From contig NC_056527.1 of NCBI RefSeq assembly GCF_019175285.1, positions 106,457,179 through 106,521,178 of the forward strand: a DNA stretch of 64,000 nucleotides, in the 5' to 3' direction. The position numbers and the translations under genes are program-made. The stretch comes from Sceloporus undulatus. Its lineage: Eukaryota > Chordata > Lepidosauria > Squamata > Phrynosomatidae. The notes under the pieces are model-generated. The model was not told the DNA's origin. It did not search any database and was given only the letters and a program-made list of their open reading frames with translations. Shown one piece after another: positions 21,652 through 60,778 of the stretch; the first letter of the stretch is position 1; every line of letters starts with the position of its first letter.

Positions 21652-24380
21652 GCTATATCTTTGATTTCTATTTATATGTTTTCAGCTTAACCTAGTTAGC
21701 AGGCTCCTACAGAAAATGTCTCTGAAGAAACATTTGGGGAGCGAAAGAGAGAGAGAGATTTATGTTTCTCCCCCAGCGTTGTCCCATAATTAAAGTAATA
21801 CCAAAATCACCAAGCAGCAAAAAGTGTACACCTGCATATACACGGACTATGACCATACAATTAATACATGTATTTAATTCACATATGATGTGTGCATTTT
21901 TTACCTATATGGGATTGATCTACATTTCGGGAGAAATGCAAGTTACGTTGTTTTTATCCTATGAACCTCATTGGGAGGATTTTCGATCCTAAAAGGCAGC
22001 CCAGAATTATTTAAAAGAAACAAACAACTTACAAAGGGACTCTTGGGGTCGGTTCCTCCTTGTCTATAAAGCCGGCATGCTAATGACTGACTTTGGAGGG
22101 TTGTTTTGAGACAGAACAAGTGAGTTAAAACATGCTGTTAAAATGGTACAAGTTAAAACATGCTATTTAAATAGTAACAGACAGGAGAAAAAACTTGAGT
22201 CAGTCCTTGAGGGAGTGGAGGGGAGGGGAGGGAGTTTAATTCAATGTACTCTTTTAAGATGAGGCTTATTGATAGGATGGGTGGATTTGTCACTTTGCCC
22301 AGTGTTGTATCAGATCAGCGAAATAAGCAGCAGCCTTAAGGTTATTGACATCTCAAAATAAGCATTAATAGGCAGCTTTGATGTTGAAAGACCAAATAAA
22401 GTGGTCTAATGAGTAGAACAGGCTCTCATTAAAATTAACATAGTCAAAACAAGACTCTGCCTTTGTAATGTTTTGTCCTGTGAGGTTTCTTCTTTTTAGG
22501 AAAAGACCTGCAAAGGTGTGTATGGACTGTCGTAGTTAATCATTTAAGTAGATGGTTGTTAAAAACAGTCCCAGGGGGTAAATGTTTTGAACAACAAGAG
22601 CGGAATGATATGAGATAAATCCTGCCTTTGCCTTGTAATGTGATTATAAGGGTACAGTGTTTTCAGTACAGAGTTAGGATACTGAAGGAAGACGTTTACT
22701 CTTTTGGGGGCCTCCCATTCTTTCCATCAGTTCCCTCCTCCTTTAGGACTGAGCAAATCTGTTGGTGCAATTTGCACATTTTTTCAAGCTTACCTGTTCC
22801 ATTCCACCTGATTTCCACAGGACTTTGCAAATATTTTTGTCTGCATTTTCACATGCTTGGATATTTGCCAAACACATTTCTCTAATACATGCTTTTTGTA
22901 TGCTATTTTCTCCAGTGTATATATTTCTGTGGACAATTTTCCACCACCATACACATTTTCAGACTTCTTTTTTTATTGGAGAATTGTGAAAACTGAAGGA
23001 TAGCAATGTTCTGGTCCACACATATTTGTTGAGGAAGTGTAAAGTATGACAGTTCATATGAAAATGCAAACAGATGTATTTCTTTCATCTTTAAATTGTT
23101 TTTTCCATCTCGCACAAAATCTATAAGCAGAGGATGGGTTAAGCCCTTACACTTCTCAGTTGTTCACTGAAATTGTCTCTGCCTCCTTCCCATTGTTCTT
23201 ATTTTGCCACATGGACATCCACTTTAGATAAAGCATACAGCATTGGGACATAAAATATTTGACTTTGGTTTCTAACAATATGCTTCTTGGTCCATTTACT
23301 TTTTCTTCTGCAGCCCATGTCCATTTTTTCATGTGAGGCATGAACAACTGTCTACTAGAACCAATGGAATGTTTAAATGTTAAACACTTCATTCTCCAGT
23401 TTTCCACAGAGATCTACTGGCACATTTTAGTCTATGCTCAAGGTTACAATAGAGCCAAGCAACTCAAGGAGCCGGTTCCTAACTTGTAACTTTTGGCTAG
23501 ACTGAGCCATCTCTGTCTTGGGGTGGATGAGTGAACTGCATCACTGAATGCTCTCAGTCCTGCATGTTCCATATATAAACAACTCGTAAGACAGGCTAGA
23601 GACCTTCTCTTTGACATACTGATTTTTATCATTCCATGAGTATTCAAAAACATAATCCCATCCTTGAGATCTGCAGTGGAGCAATTCAAACCTCAGCAAC
23701 AACTGCACCACTCCATTCTCCTGATCATCTTCAACTCTGCTTTGTTCACGTTTCCACCTGAGCCATATCCACAATAGCACCATGCAAGAGAAGTTCTCTG
23801 AGAGGTAGGAAAGAGTTCTGCTGCTCCCCCACCTCAGAAGTGGTAGAGAGGAGCAACCTGGTTTGCTTCCTTGAGTAATCTGGAACTCTTTTAATACATT
23901 CTGCAATTCTGAATTATTGGGTTAATTCTTGACGGTGGGGGAAGATAATATGGAGATCTGTTTTGCCAGCTAGCAGTGTGTGACCTTGCTGACAAGCAGT
24001 GGAATGGCTGCTAGTAGAGACATGCTGTGAAATAAGTGGGGGGGCCTGAGGCATAACCAGTCATGGAGAAACAGCACAGTGAGGCCAAGCCACCACACAT
24101 AAGCCTGCTAACCCCTACTGCTTCATGGCAGCAAGGGAAAGTAGAGTTGCTTGCCCTGACAAATAACGTGGGCAGCAACCCTGAAATCTATTTAAAGGAA
24201 AGAATATGCATTCTAAATATAATATTAACCTGAGCAGGCTTTCATCAAACAGTTGGTCAGGCTGCGATATCTGGCATGCAGGATGTAACAAAAAAGAAGG
24301 GAAAACGCAATGAAAGCTGGAATTCTCAACTGAGGGTGGGGAGTAAGTGCTTTGAGGATATCTAGTGTCAGCAACACACT
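21652..24380. other. No gene recognised; repeat-poor stretch
   Basis: 22030-22560 lacks visible repeats and has a short direct repeat (GTTAAAACATGCT at about 22123 and 22151). 23160-23900 has long chance open frames on the minus strand but no recognised domain. Confidence 0.4.
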
Positions 24381-24601
24381 TGTGTGCCTTCAAGACTTTT
24401 CTAACTTAGGGCAATCCTATTGTGGGGGATTTTCTTGGAAATATTTGTTTAGAGGAAGTTTGCCTTTGCTTTCCTCTGAGGCTGAGAGTGTGTGATTTGC
24501 CCAAGGACCCCCAGTGGGTTTCTCTATTCAAATTCTGGGAATTTGAACTCTAGTTTCAGAGTCATAGTTGAATGCTTAAATCATTACACCCTACTGGCTC
24601 A
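24381..24601 (-). mobile_element. tRNA-headed SINE sharing the BovB-like tail
   Basis: Same layout as 13001-13216: plus strand begins TGTGTGCCTTCAAGAC (the tail) and ends CATTACACCCTACTGGCTC (the head). Diverged. Confidence 0.8.
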
Positions 24602-26354
24602 GTCCTGTATATCCGGAGCTGGTTTGGTTTAATGACCACTGTTTCACAATGACTAACTGTTCTGACTAATCCTTGGCTCATCGTGGAAAAAGGCAGAGTG
24701 AGCTCTTGAAATCTGGCCAGACCAGCAGCCCTCTTCTATGTGTTCTGTGGCAGGAATGGTGAACCTGGAGCCTTATGGTATTGGGTTGTAATTCTCACCA
24801 TCCTTCACCTCTGGCTATTCTGACTAGGGCTATATTCCAAACAACCTCTGCAGGGCTGTCATTTGCCCACCCTTGCTCTGTATAGGCTGGTGTTTGAGCA
24901 ATGTGGGACTTGTCCTGGTGTATTGTGCTTTATTTCCTTGATAAAGTAGTCCTTCTCATTCATAATGTTAAAAGCTGCAGGAAAGAGCCATTTTTTGGGC
25001 CAAATCATACTGAGGAGTTCTCCCAGGGTTGAAATATCTTCCTTGCTTTAGGGAATGTAAAAGGATGGAGCGCATTAACTAATTAATGAGTAACAAGATT
25101 AAAAACGAGGGGCTTCTGGGATAATTTACATCCCTCTGCCTAAATTCATGAATGAGAAAGAGCTGTAACTTTGCCAAGCTGGAAATGGGGGATATGGCTG
25201 TTTTCCCTACCCCTTCTCATCATAGTTCAAACTGTTCTCTTCTTCAGAGCCTCAGTGTCTTTCCTCCAGAGTTACAATGCCACAAAGAGAGGAAAAGAGC
25301 TGACACTTATGTGTTTCTGTTATTAGAGTCTCTGGGTTGGGAAGGATAAGAAGGAGAAGAGAATTTGAAAGTAGGAATGTGAAGAGAGTGGTATGTTTAT
25401 GAGGAGGAATGGGTGAGGCTAGAGATGATGGGAGATGTAGCAACCATTCTTGTGTGGAGGAGTTTCCTGTCATACAGATTAACCTGTCCACTCCATATAC
25501 TTCAAGCAGTTAATGAAGGGTTCTTGCTTAGGAAAGCACACACTGTGGAATCTGCAGGCCACAGCATCCTTGTGTGCCTCTATTGTGTGGCCCTGCAAAT
25601 ATCGGTAGCATTTCCTTTCCCAGCCTGGCACCCATTTGATGTGTCTGGATGCACTCTCCCTACCTCCCATAATCTAATGAGCTGCAGCACAGAACACATT
25701 TGTACAGCTCCATTAAAAAGAGAACACAAGGATCTTTCCACTGCTCCAAAGAAATACCCCAGAAACAGTGAAGGATCAAGTCTGGAAATTAGTGACCCAA
25801 GCACCAGATCCAGCTTCTGGGACAGGGTGTCTTCTCACCTTTTGTTGTTCCTCAAGCTGTGGTCTTGAGAATTCTTCCTCAATGTGATGGTCTGTAATTG
25901 TGTCAGACCCCCCACTGGTAGCCATAGAGGGAGTTGCAGTTCTGTATCAGATGTTGTGGAACATGCAGGTGAAAAGAAGGCTCACTGTCTTTCACAATCC
26001 CAGTGGTCTTTCTCTTTTCTTCTCTTCCCAATTCTTAACTTATTGATTCATTTAACAGGAGTGAAGAACTGACTCCAGGAAGCTGTGTGTGTGTTCATAT
26101 GTTGAGGCTACATGGTGGGAGGGATGGGAAGCAAACATTGTGTTTACTCTTAGACTTCTTCTTGTGGAAAAACAATTGCCCAAGCTCAACACAAAACACA
26201 AACAACCATTCAAACTGGCCCATCAACAAATCTGGTTGCTAAGTCAAGGTCTATCCATTTGAATCCCAAAGGCTACTAGTTGACATCTTTCTTCAATATG
26301 TCCTCTCCTTCTCCTTGCCTTTTTGTTCTTTCCTGCTCCCGAAACCTCTTGCAG
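24602..26354. other. 5' flank or intron before the ATG exon
   Basis: 24750-24885 is a decayed dyad-type MITE. 25010-25150 is repeat-free and TAATTA-rich. The last 70 bp form the polypyrimidine tract and acceptor of the first coding exon. Confidence 0.5.
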
Positions 26355-26377
26355 GAGGAACATAGAGGCCCTGCGAG

Positions 26378-51673
<25,296 letters not shown>

Positions 51674-53572
51674 CCAGCGACAGGTGGGGAGGGACTTGGG
51701 TGGGGGTGGGGAAAGACACTTCGGATGAGACAACAGGAAAAAAAATTGGCTGAGCCGTAGTTGAGCCCACCAAGTGGGGACAGACATGGTGGCGATGGCA
51801 CTGTGGCCCAACCCATGGAATGAAGGTAGTCCCATGAAGATGACAACGGAAAGGGGGAAGCAGAAAAGTGCCACAGATGAACCCACCAAGACAAAGGGCA
51901 TGCAATCAGGATGCCACTGGGAAGATTTGGCATGGCGCCACTTCTCCCTGCCACAGAGAAGGGGAATTGTTCAACCAAAAGAGTATCACAGATAAACACC
52001 AGAGTGGGGACTGGAACCACCAATAATCCCATAAAAACAGAAGGGGGAGTGGAGATGACCTCTCAGAGAAGGGGAACAACTCCCTGCTTCTGCTACCCCA
52101 AGTGCCACCAGAATAGCTCCCTGTGACAAAACTCCCGGTCCCTTCCACCAGCCAATTTATGGCAGGGGGTAAAAGGGGAAGCTGTTCCCGCCTGTGTTTC
52201 CATAACAGACCTTTTATATCCAGAAAAAAGGGCTTTCCTGCCACCCTGTGGCATCTTGATGGGGTGGGTTCCCGTGGCCAGTGGCTACTGGCTACTGCAA
52301 CAGCAGTGCTGTTACCCTCTGAATAAGATGCAAGAGAGGGCCACTGAAACAAACCAGTCATGGAGATGGAGAAGGTCTGTGTCTCCATACAGACTGGTGC
52401 AGGGGAAACATGCCATCAGTCAGGCTCCAGGGATGAGATGGGAGGGGCTTTGATGACAACCACCACACAACTGTCTGGACTTCTGGGTGGGAGGGGGTGT
52501 TAGAGGAGACAAAACTGTGACTTTGTTCAACAGAAAACTGTGATATTTTTTTTCCTGCACATTTTCCTCTTCCTCTTCTCTCTTCTCGCTTTCTTTGCTC
52601 TTCTTACCTGTACTTCTTCTTTCTCCAACCCTCCCCCCCATTCAATCTTGCAATCATGCACCCACCAACAATTATAGAGATAGCAACACATGCAAACACA
52701 CATCACGGACACTCCAGTGCAAACCTACACACTTGTGTGCTGTGGTAGGCAAAAATAACAAAATCGCAGGCTCCCGAACCCACATAGACGAACCAAGCTC
52801 AAATCCCAAAGGGTTCGTTCTCACAAACAGTACACTGACATGCTCAGTGTCAAGAGAATTATTGTGGAAAAAGACAGAAAACATTATTATAAGGCTCTTC
52901 TGTAGACTGAAAGGGCACTTGCATTTCAAACCAAACAAATGCCTGTAAGAGGGGGAAATACCTCATGCAGTGGGAGGAAATGCTCCATACAATCTTTACT
53001 AAAATCACCATATATGGTCTTAAAGTTGTGCCAAGCTGCATGGACATGCTGTGGAAGAGAGCATGGAAAATGTGTAGATGATTATGTGACTTCCTTCCTT
53101 TACAAAGTAGGGGGTGGAGGATGGGGATGAAATCATGTACCTTCATTGTGGGAATGATGCTATATGCACCTGATATAGGTACATCTTGCACAGCTTCCCA
53201 TAGAGAAGACGTTTGAGTTCCTTCTTTGTTTAAGATCCCAGAAGCATGGAAATCATCTCCTGCAAGCCCAGTATACCCAGGACAGGCTCAGGGCTGGAAT
53301 CTGGCAATTTTGTGGAGAAGACTTCTGTATGTACAGTATAAGCAGCTAAATGTACTTGACCAAACTAAGGGTGCTTCTAGGTGGACAGCTCCTGGTTCTA
53401 CCATCAAAAGACATTGTGCAGTTAATCATCTCTTTGTTTTTCAGATGTAAGTTGAGTTGTCTTGTCTTTGAGTTGCAAGGAAAACATAGGAGGGTTACAA
53501 ATCAAAGTCTCCACGGTAATATTTGGATGCCCCCCTCCAAAAAAATATGTGTTTAAGCCAGAGTGATTGCAC

Positions 53573-53578
53573 AATAAA
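53573..53578 (+). terminator. Possible proximal poly(A) signal AATAAA
   Basis: AATAAA 1.9 kb after the stop codon. The downstream sequence is only mildly T/G-rich, so use is uncertain. Confidence 0.25.
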
Positions 53579-55149
53579 AGCCTTGTCAGGAAGCATCCTA
53601 ACACCACAGCTGGTTTCAAGGGAAATGTTGACTTGCTCACCAGGCTGGTGACTGACCTTGGAATTTGTTGTAACAGGATGCATTGTTTACCAGCAATGAT
53701 TGAATTGGCTGGTTCTGGGTTTTCTGAAGAACATTAGCCAAAAAAACCCCAGATAGCAATATAACTGGCTAGTAGATAATATGTAGTGATGTTTGGCACG
53801 GCCCTGAACCTTAGAGAGCAGGAATCCAGGAGTCAATGAAGAGAATTGAATATTTTAGGCTCTGTGTTACGTGTTTTTGTATTTTAAGATGTTAGATACT
53901 TTTCCTAAAGCAGAGAGGGATAACATAAAGACCCCTGGCAACATCATAATCAAGTTTAGGGTTAATCCCTATGAAACAGGGGAAGTACAGGGTGGAAGGC
54001 AACCCTTCCCCTGTCCCCAAGACTTCTTCATACTGGTTTTTTCCTAGGCTGAGATAAAAACTAACTACTATTAGCAGGGGAGGCTTTGAAAAAGTTGAGT
54101 GGACAACACAGGTAAGAGAAATTATTAGGATCCTCCTCCCAAGTATCCATATTGCAACACCAACTGTCTCCTGTGTTTATGAAAATTTGGCATGGCCCAC
54201 ATGATAACACATGGGACATGAGGTTGACCTGTCAATTTTGACCCCTACCTGATGGTTTTCTTGTCTACAAAATGGGGACTGGAGAAACCAAAGAAGCTGT
54301 CAAGAGAAAAGTTTGCTGGGGCCAAAGATGGGTTATTGGCCACATGTTAGCCACTATTCTAAGTAAGTGCAGCATTTACAGTTAGGGACAAATTTCCACA
54401 TTCAGGGATTCATTCAAGTTTCTGAATCTTATTGCTGGTCAGATAGCTTTGGAGTATGTGGTGGGATCCTAAGCTAAGTTTCCCCTAGTGGACCCCTCCA
54501 TGTTGGTTGTCTTTAAAGGTTACTTAGCAGCAGCAGTAGATAACTTCAAGCCACCATTTTAAATTTCCAATCTTTCCCCTCATGTGACATGATTCCAGGG
54601 CACTGGACCAATTTTTACCATTTTAATTTCCTCCAGTGTCTCAGACCAATGCTAGGTTGGGGCAGTGTGGGAGGATTTAAAATGAAGCTTGCAGACCCAG
54701 GCACTTGGTGTGAGGGACCCAGGACAGGTATCAGGACTTGTGGATTCTGTCAGGGTGTCAGACAAACCAACTGCCTGGTGCTGACTCCATGCTTTTTGGG
54801 AAAAGCTTCCCATACTCTGTAGGATTTCCATAGGCTAGAGACCAGGGCTTAAATGCTCCACAAAACTTCTAGAACTGCTCTGCAAAAAGCTGAAAGGCAA
54901 GGCAACAAAGCAAAGTGTCAGCTAGCATCTTCAGTCTGTGGAAATCCCACAGAGCATCAGTTTAAGCTTTCCTCAGTGCAGAGCAGGGGCAAACCTTGTG
55001 CACAGAATTTCAGTTTATTAATGAAGACACAAAGGCCCAGACCCAACACTGAGCGTAACAGGCTACTGGTCTGACCCAGTATAAAGCTGGTTTCCTCTTC
55101 TGCATCCCTCCAGAACCAAGGAAGGCTTGCTTGCTCGGCAAGGCCTCGT

Positions 55150-55475
55150 TTGAAGTGCTGTGTTCAGTTTTGAGCGCCTCCGTGCAAGCAGGATGTTGAC
55201 AAATTGAAAGGGATTCAGAGGAGAGCGGCAAGGATGATCAAAGGTCTGGAAGGCAATTCCTACGTGGAGATGCTTGAAGGAACTGGGTCTGTTTAGCCTC
55301 GAGAAAAATAAGATGAAGCAGTGGGCGGGGGACAGGGGAGATGTCGGCAGTTTTCAAATATTTAAAAAGGTGTTAGAAAGAAGAGAGCAGCAACAGATGG
55401 AGCGAGGACACAAAATACTGAAGTACAAGATGGTGTCAGGGTGCCATAGCCATTAGATCTGGCAGCATTCCTGTC
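55150..55475 (+). mobile_element. CR1-type LINE 3' coding fragment
   Basis: Reads RIQRRAARMIKGLEGNSYVE and LGLFSLEKNKM across frames, matching the usual CR1 end (VQRRATRMIKGLE, LFSLEKRRLRGDLI). Preceded by CTGGTCTGACCCAGTATAA, a SINE-like tail scrap. Inactive. Confidence 0.75.
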
Positions 55476-55789
55476 CATCAGATGTGATCGAGTTGTAAAG
55501 AGATAATGGAGCAACAATGATCCTAGCATCATCTGGTCAGGAATGGTGCAAAGCTACTGGGGTTGAAGTCAGGTCAGGCCCCCCCCACCACCACCTTTTC
55601 CCTGTGGTGCTAGAATTCTTGCAAGTAAATGGAGTCCTGACAAGGAATAGTTTTGTGTAAAGGCCAGATAGTTTCTAGGAAAACCAGCTGGTACTGGAGC
55701 TCCACAAACATACCATTCAGCCATAGAACAAGCAGGCAGGGGGCACTCCCAAGTGCCTCTTCTCAGCTGAAGAGGCTTTAGGCAGATTT

Positions 55790-55880
55790 TAGGAAAGTTC
55801 CTTTTTTGGACTACAACTCCTATATTCCCCTACCAGGGCGATTCTTGGAGTTGCACTCCAGAAAAGGAACTTCCCCAGTT
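55790..55880. mobile_element. Dyad MITE (TTGTAGTCC family)
   Basis: GTTCCTTTTTTGGACTACAA and GTTGCACTCCAGAAAAGGAA are inverted. It lies in the probable 3' UTR and would form a hairpin in the mRNA. Confidence 0.75.
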
Positions 55881-57151
55881 TGAAGCATACAGGGATGTCC
55901 TGTCTCAGGGCTGGGATTGGATCTGAGGGCTAACAAAGTCCCTCCCAACCCCAAAAAGTTCTCCAATACAGGGGCAGGAAAAGCGGCACATATCCAGGTG
56001 CCAAAGTGTGCCATTGCTCCCAAACCAGTGCACACACTGCCAATGGTGAACCGGAAGGGAATAAAAAACACTCATCCCCCATCACACAGCCACAGTCAAG
56101 CACAAAGGCATACAAGCACATACGGAACTATCATGCCAGCAAATAGAGTAATGAACCTCCACTAGTAAACCCACTGTCACACAAAATGACACAAAATGTT
56201 GTGCATTAAGATGCAGCTTAATGAAGCAGGCACAACAAGCGAAACAGGTACCGTGATTTTTAAAAAATTGCTGCAAGCACATGGTCTCAATTCCAGATGC
56301 AGGGAGACAGGATTGCTGTCACACATGCTTGCAGAATCTCAAAGGAACCCCCAAACGCACACATATACAAGCCTCATTGACAGGCATATTTCAGAGAGCA
56401 GCCGTGTTACGACTACAGCATTATTGACATTGTTCCTGCACAGAGAGACATGTACACTGTAGTCTGAAATTTGGCAAAAGGGCTCATACTCTTGTAAGCC
56501 CAATGGATCTGGAACCAGTGTCACATATATGTGGGATCTATGGCTGTGCTTTTATAACAGAAAAGGGCGTTGTGGCACTCCAGAGAGGAATGTGTTTGTT
56601 GAGACATAAATGGCTGCAGGCAACCTGCTTAGTATTTCATGAAACGCATAGGAGCCACTGACAGAGAGATATAAAATTGTAGAAATTACAGCATACATGA
56701 AAAGATGCAACAGAATTATATGAACATAAAAGAGGTGCAGACCGGGCCCTGAAATAAATCATCACAAAGATGCAACATTCATGCAGATTCAAGATCACAT
56801 GCAGTCGCCCTCACATGAAACCACTACCAAAACCAGAAGCTCAGTCTCACTTCCAGTTCTGCTTTTCTCTCTCTCTCTCTCCCTCTCTTTCCCTATGTCT
56901 CTTTGTCCCTTTTCCTATTCTGGGGTGGGGTGGGAGCAATTTAGTAATAACTTTAGAAATGCTGTTTTAGGGAGTGGGGCAGGTGGGTGGGAGAGGTCTT
57001 TCTTGGGATTTCGCTGGGGTGGGGTGGGGAAGTGGGAACATGGGGCAGCGCCCCACACCAGAATGGGGCAGGGTTTGGGCGGGGCAGGGACCCAGGCATC
57101 CGGATGGGGGTGGGACTGGGTTTTCGATACTATTTTAGGGCGTTCATAAGA

Positions 57152-57157
57152 AATAAA
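57152..57157 (+). terminator. Poly(A) signal AATAAA
   Basis: AATAAA followed about 35 nt later by a GTGTGGTTTGTCTG-type downstream element, just after a G-rich stretch. Probable 3' end of GRIN2D; an upstream alternative lies at 53573. Confidence 0.45.
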
Positions 57158-57175
57158 GGCTTTTTTAATCCCGCT

Positions 57176-60100
57176 CAGACCTTGCCCCAGTGTGGTTTGT
57201 CTGAATAATGAGATCAGGGGGTTGGGTTAATTTTATCTTTTTTCAAAATTACATTTTTTCTTTCTTTCTACACTGAAGAACCACAGCTCCCCACAAAATA
57301 TCCTTCCCACACTCTCTTCACCCCAGCCTCCTCCAATTCCATCAAATGGCAGAATGACAAAAATAAGAAAAGCTGTTGGAGCACACAATTCACCTACGTT
57401 TAAATCATGCACAATAAGCAAAGATATGCCACTCTGCTTCAATTCCTGAATTATGCAGTATCCAGCTTGCCTTGGCACAGAGTTTGGAGTATACTGGTGC
57501 AGGGTTTTTATTTCAATGCAGCAGCTTCACAGTTAAATGCTCCCTTGTGAGAAGTCATGGGGCAGTGCTAGAAGGCATTGTGTCCTAAAGGATATTACAG
57601 GTACAGACTTTAAAGAGAGTCTTGGAGACTTAGCTGCCTTTGCAATAGCTGTTTGTTTATACAAACACGTCTATTGGAAGCATGCAGATTTCTAAAGCAA
57701 GCAGCACAACAGCCAATTCTGTATGAAATTCCCAGAGGAACTGCACTCCAGCTTTAGGCAACTCTAGCTTAAAACAACAGCAGCAGCAGCAACCTCATGG
57801 CTCTCCTAACTACAGTTTCCTCTTCCTTTACTTGAAGAGTGTCACCTTCCAGCCAAGAAAGAGAATTTTCAGCCACAAAGAAATATTAATGCTCTTCTGT
57901 TACATCCCTGACTACCTATTACTTATATACTCACAGTGACAAGACTGGCAATTTTTAAACAATGCAGTCCAGTACGCACTGCCCACATCCTATAATGCAT
58001 CGTGCTCCACAGCAAGGGTCCTCAGGCTTTGTGAGTCCAGGGGTAACCTCCACCTGCCAGGCATTTTTAGCAGGGCAGGTTTTCCACTCCCTACTGAGGT
58101 CAATGAGCAAATTGCACCATTCTCTTCAAGAGGGAGGAAAAGATGTCTTACCAAAAATCAGATGACGGAGGGGAGAAGCCCATCAACCCCACCAAAAGCC
58201 CCGATGACCTGTGAGTCTGTGGCTGAGGTTGAGGTTCGCCGTTGCTCATCAGGGCAGCTTTGGTCTTCCTGCCCCATGCAAAAAAATTAAATTAAAAATC
58301 ACTCTATATTCTTGCAGAGAGAAAAAAATAGCTCAGGAGGGTGGCTTAGCCTGGCTTTGTAGGCACAGTAGCATCTATGGATGCCATATTGAGAGGACAG
58401 GGTATGTCCCTGAATGTTGATTTATCCCACAAAAGCTCATGCCATTTGCACCAGTTCTTTAGAAAGCTGGTAGAAACAGAAGTTTCTTAGCAGATGTAAC
58501 TCAGAATGTTTTAATTCACTGGTTAAAGAGATCAGTAGAATTGTGAAGTCCCAAGCTCTCTGCCTGAGTGTTTTCTAATTCCAAACAAGAGTTTCCTTTT
58601 TTCCTAGCAGGACTCTCCAATTGAAATTTAACAAATGGTTAAAATCCCAGTTCCTTTCCTAATCTGCAGTGATGGGGAAACTTTTGCATGCTGTTTACTT
58701 CATTATGATTTTCATACTATTTTTATCTTGTCCTTCCTCCAAGAGACTCACTATATACACTATATATGATCTTCTCCCATCCCCTGTGTCTTCACAACAA
58801 CTTTGTGAGGTAAGTTCTGAGATGATGACTGGCAAGTGTTTGCAGAAAAAGCATCATGGCTGAATGGAGATTCATACCCACATATCCTTGTGCTTCATCT
58901 GACTTTTTAACCACTATTGTCATGTCAGGAACAATAAGAAGGGTGGGTAGTGTTATTCAGGAATGAGTTAAACTCTGTCCTCACTATCCAGAATCCAAGT
59001 CTGACAGTGCCTCTCCCTGACTGCCAAAAGTCTTGGAAATTTTTTGGCTTATGTGTATGTCCCAGATAAATGTCAGCTCAGGTGCAGATTTAGTGAACAA
59101 AGTCAAGTTACTGTTTGTCCAATAAACTGTGCTTTGGGCTTCCACGTTCACTCCTCCTCCAAGTACATTTCACTTCACTCCCTCATTTCTGGATTCACAA
59201 CCTTGGCCATGATGTCTTCTGAACTAGGCAAACTACAGAAGAGCTTATTCATTTTTTCTACCCCTCCCCAATGGCTACACTCCAGTTGACAATGTTTGCA
59301 CAAAAAGGAACTTCCTATGGCTGTGAACTGCAATTACCATAAAATGTGATTGGTCCCAAAGTCAGAATTCCAATTCACATGATGATATACAGTTCTGGTT
59401 TGGATGCCAGATTGCACTTTGTCTGTTCAGAACAAGCAGTTAGATATTGTGAACTAGGAAGTGAAGAAAAGAAATTAAGTGTGCAAACCTGACATATAAC
59501 CCTGACCATTTAATGTGATGGCACCTGATCAGGATAGTGGGGGCCCACAGAAAAGCTATGGCCTTCTAACAAAAACCAGAGTTTCCTTTCCCCAGACTGC
59601 CTTCCCTCCACAGCTCAAAGTTTCTAGGGATCCCTGGGATCTAACTCACTGTCTTCCTCTAGATGTGGGGAGGGATGCCTAATGGGCAGAAAAGAGGACG
59701 AGGAAAGCATAAATCAAGAAGATGAAATGCATCTAGGGACCTAAGGAAAGGCAGGGGTCAGAAGGGGGCACCTGAACGCTTCTCTAACTGGCAACAGAGG
59801 AGGCCAAGGGATGGATTGATTAAGCTCAACTCTTATCCGTCTTCATCCAGATGCCTTTAGGAAGACAGTGACAGAGCCACCACTTTCTGTTAATGAAATG
59901 AAAAATGTGTTGTTTTCTCAGCACCCCACCCCAATCTCTGGCCATGAAAATGTGGTTCTCCATCCCCAGTCAACAACAACAAAACAGTACCTGATTGCTT
60001 GAATGTGCAAAAACCTGTAAATAATAGCCAGAGGAAGAAAGGAAATTCTACTTCCCATATAATAGATCAGAAAATGCATGCCAGAGCCAGAAGCTGTTGC

Positions 60101-60778
60101 CCATGCAATAGGAAAGTCAGTTGTGTGGTGCTTTCCTAGTGTGCAGCTCTGGGCCTGTGCAAGTATTAATGGATGCACACATATGCAAGTGTGACCTAGA
60201 GCAATTGCCCCCCATGTGGCAGCACAGTTTTCTTCTGGCCCTCTGCCTTCTTCCCTTCCACCCCCACCCATCCCCCTTTACCCTGGCACAGCATCTTGTT
60301 AATCACATTTTCCGGCTGAATTACACATTTGCACTAATTTAATTTTTCATTTCTATGTAAATGAACTTTCTCCAAAGTTCCAGACTGTTGCTGCAGTGAC
60401 AGAGCAGTCGTTAGAAGTGGAGAAAGGAAGGGGGGATATACCGGAGTAAGAAGACCCAGCATCTCTCTGCACTTTTTGTCAATCCACTCAAACGTATGGC
60501 ACCTCTCATTGGCAATCTAAAGCCTTGGGCCCCTATTGTTTCCCTCATTTGATCTGCTGGATTTCTCATCTGTTTATTTTTGCCAACTTCTGAACTAGTC
60601 CCTGCTCCCTTATCCAGAGTTGTGGTTATATGTAGCAATTGGCAAGTGACTCTCTCTCCATGGCTGGTAAATCTTCACCTCTTAATTCTATCTGATTAAA
60701 GCATTTTTGAAGTCGCAAGAACCCATCAAGCCACTTGTTCTGGTGGTCTCTTTACAACCATTATTAAGAATCCCAATA
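57176..60778. other. Downstream region, no gene recognised
   Basis: 58715-58920 is the interspersed repeat also seen at 9735. 60285-60420 is repeat-free and A/T-rich with sites such as TGTTAATCACATTTTCC; possible conserved noncoding DNA. No exon of a neighbour gene is supported. Confidence 0.45.

Larger units (their letters stand above)
51674..57175 (+). other. GRIN2D: Probable GRIN2D 3' UTR
   Basis: No supported coding sequence follows the stop. Two AATAAA signals are candidates: 53573-53578, and 57152-57157, the latter with a GT-rich stretch at about 57190-57202. The second is better formed, giving a 3' UTR of about 5.5 kb; the first would give about 1.9 kb. The region holds a CR1-type LINE 3' end (55150-55475), a dyad MITE (55790-55880), a C/T-rich run (56866-56892) and otherwise nothing recognised. 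The true end is inferred, not proven. Confidence 0.5.

Noticed and set aside
23156-23906. Cluster of minus-strand open frames as a gene
   Set aside because: No domain, no good splice sites and no codon pattern; looks like chance.
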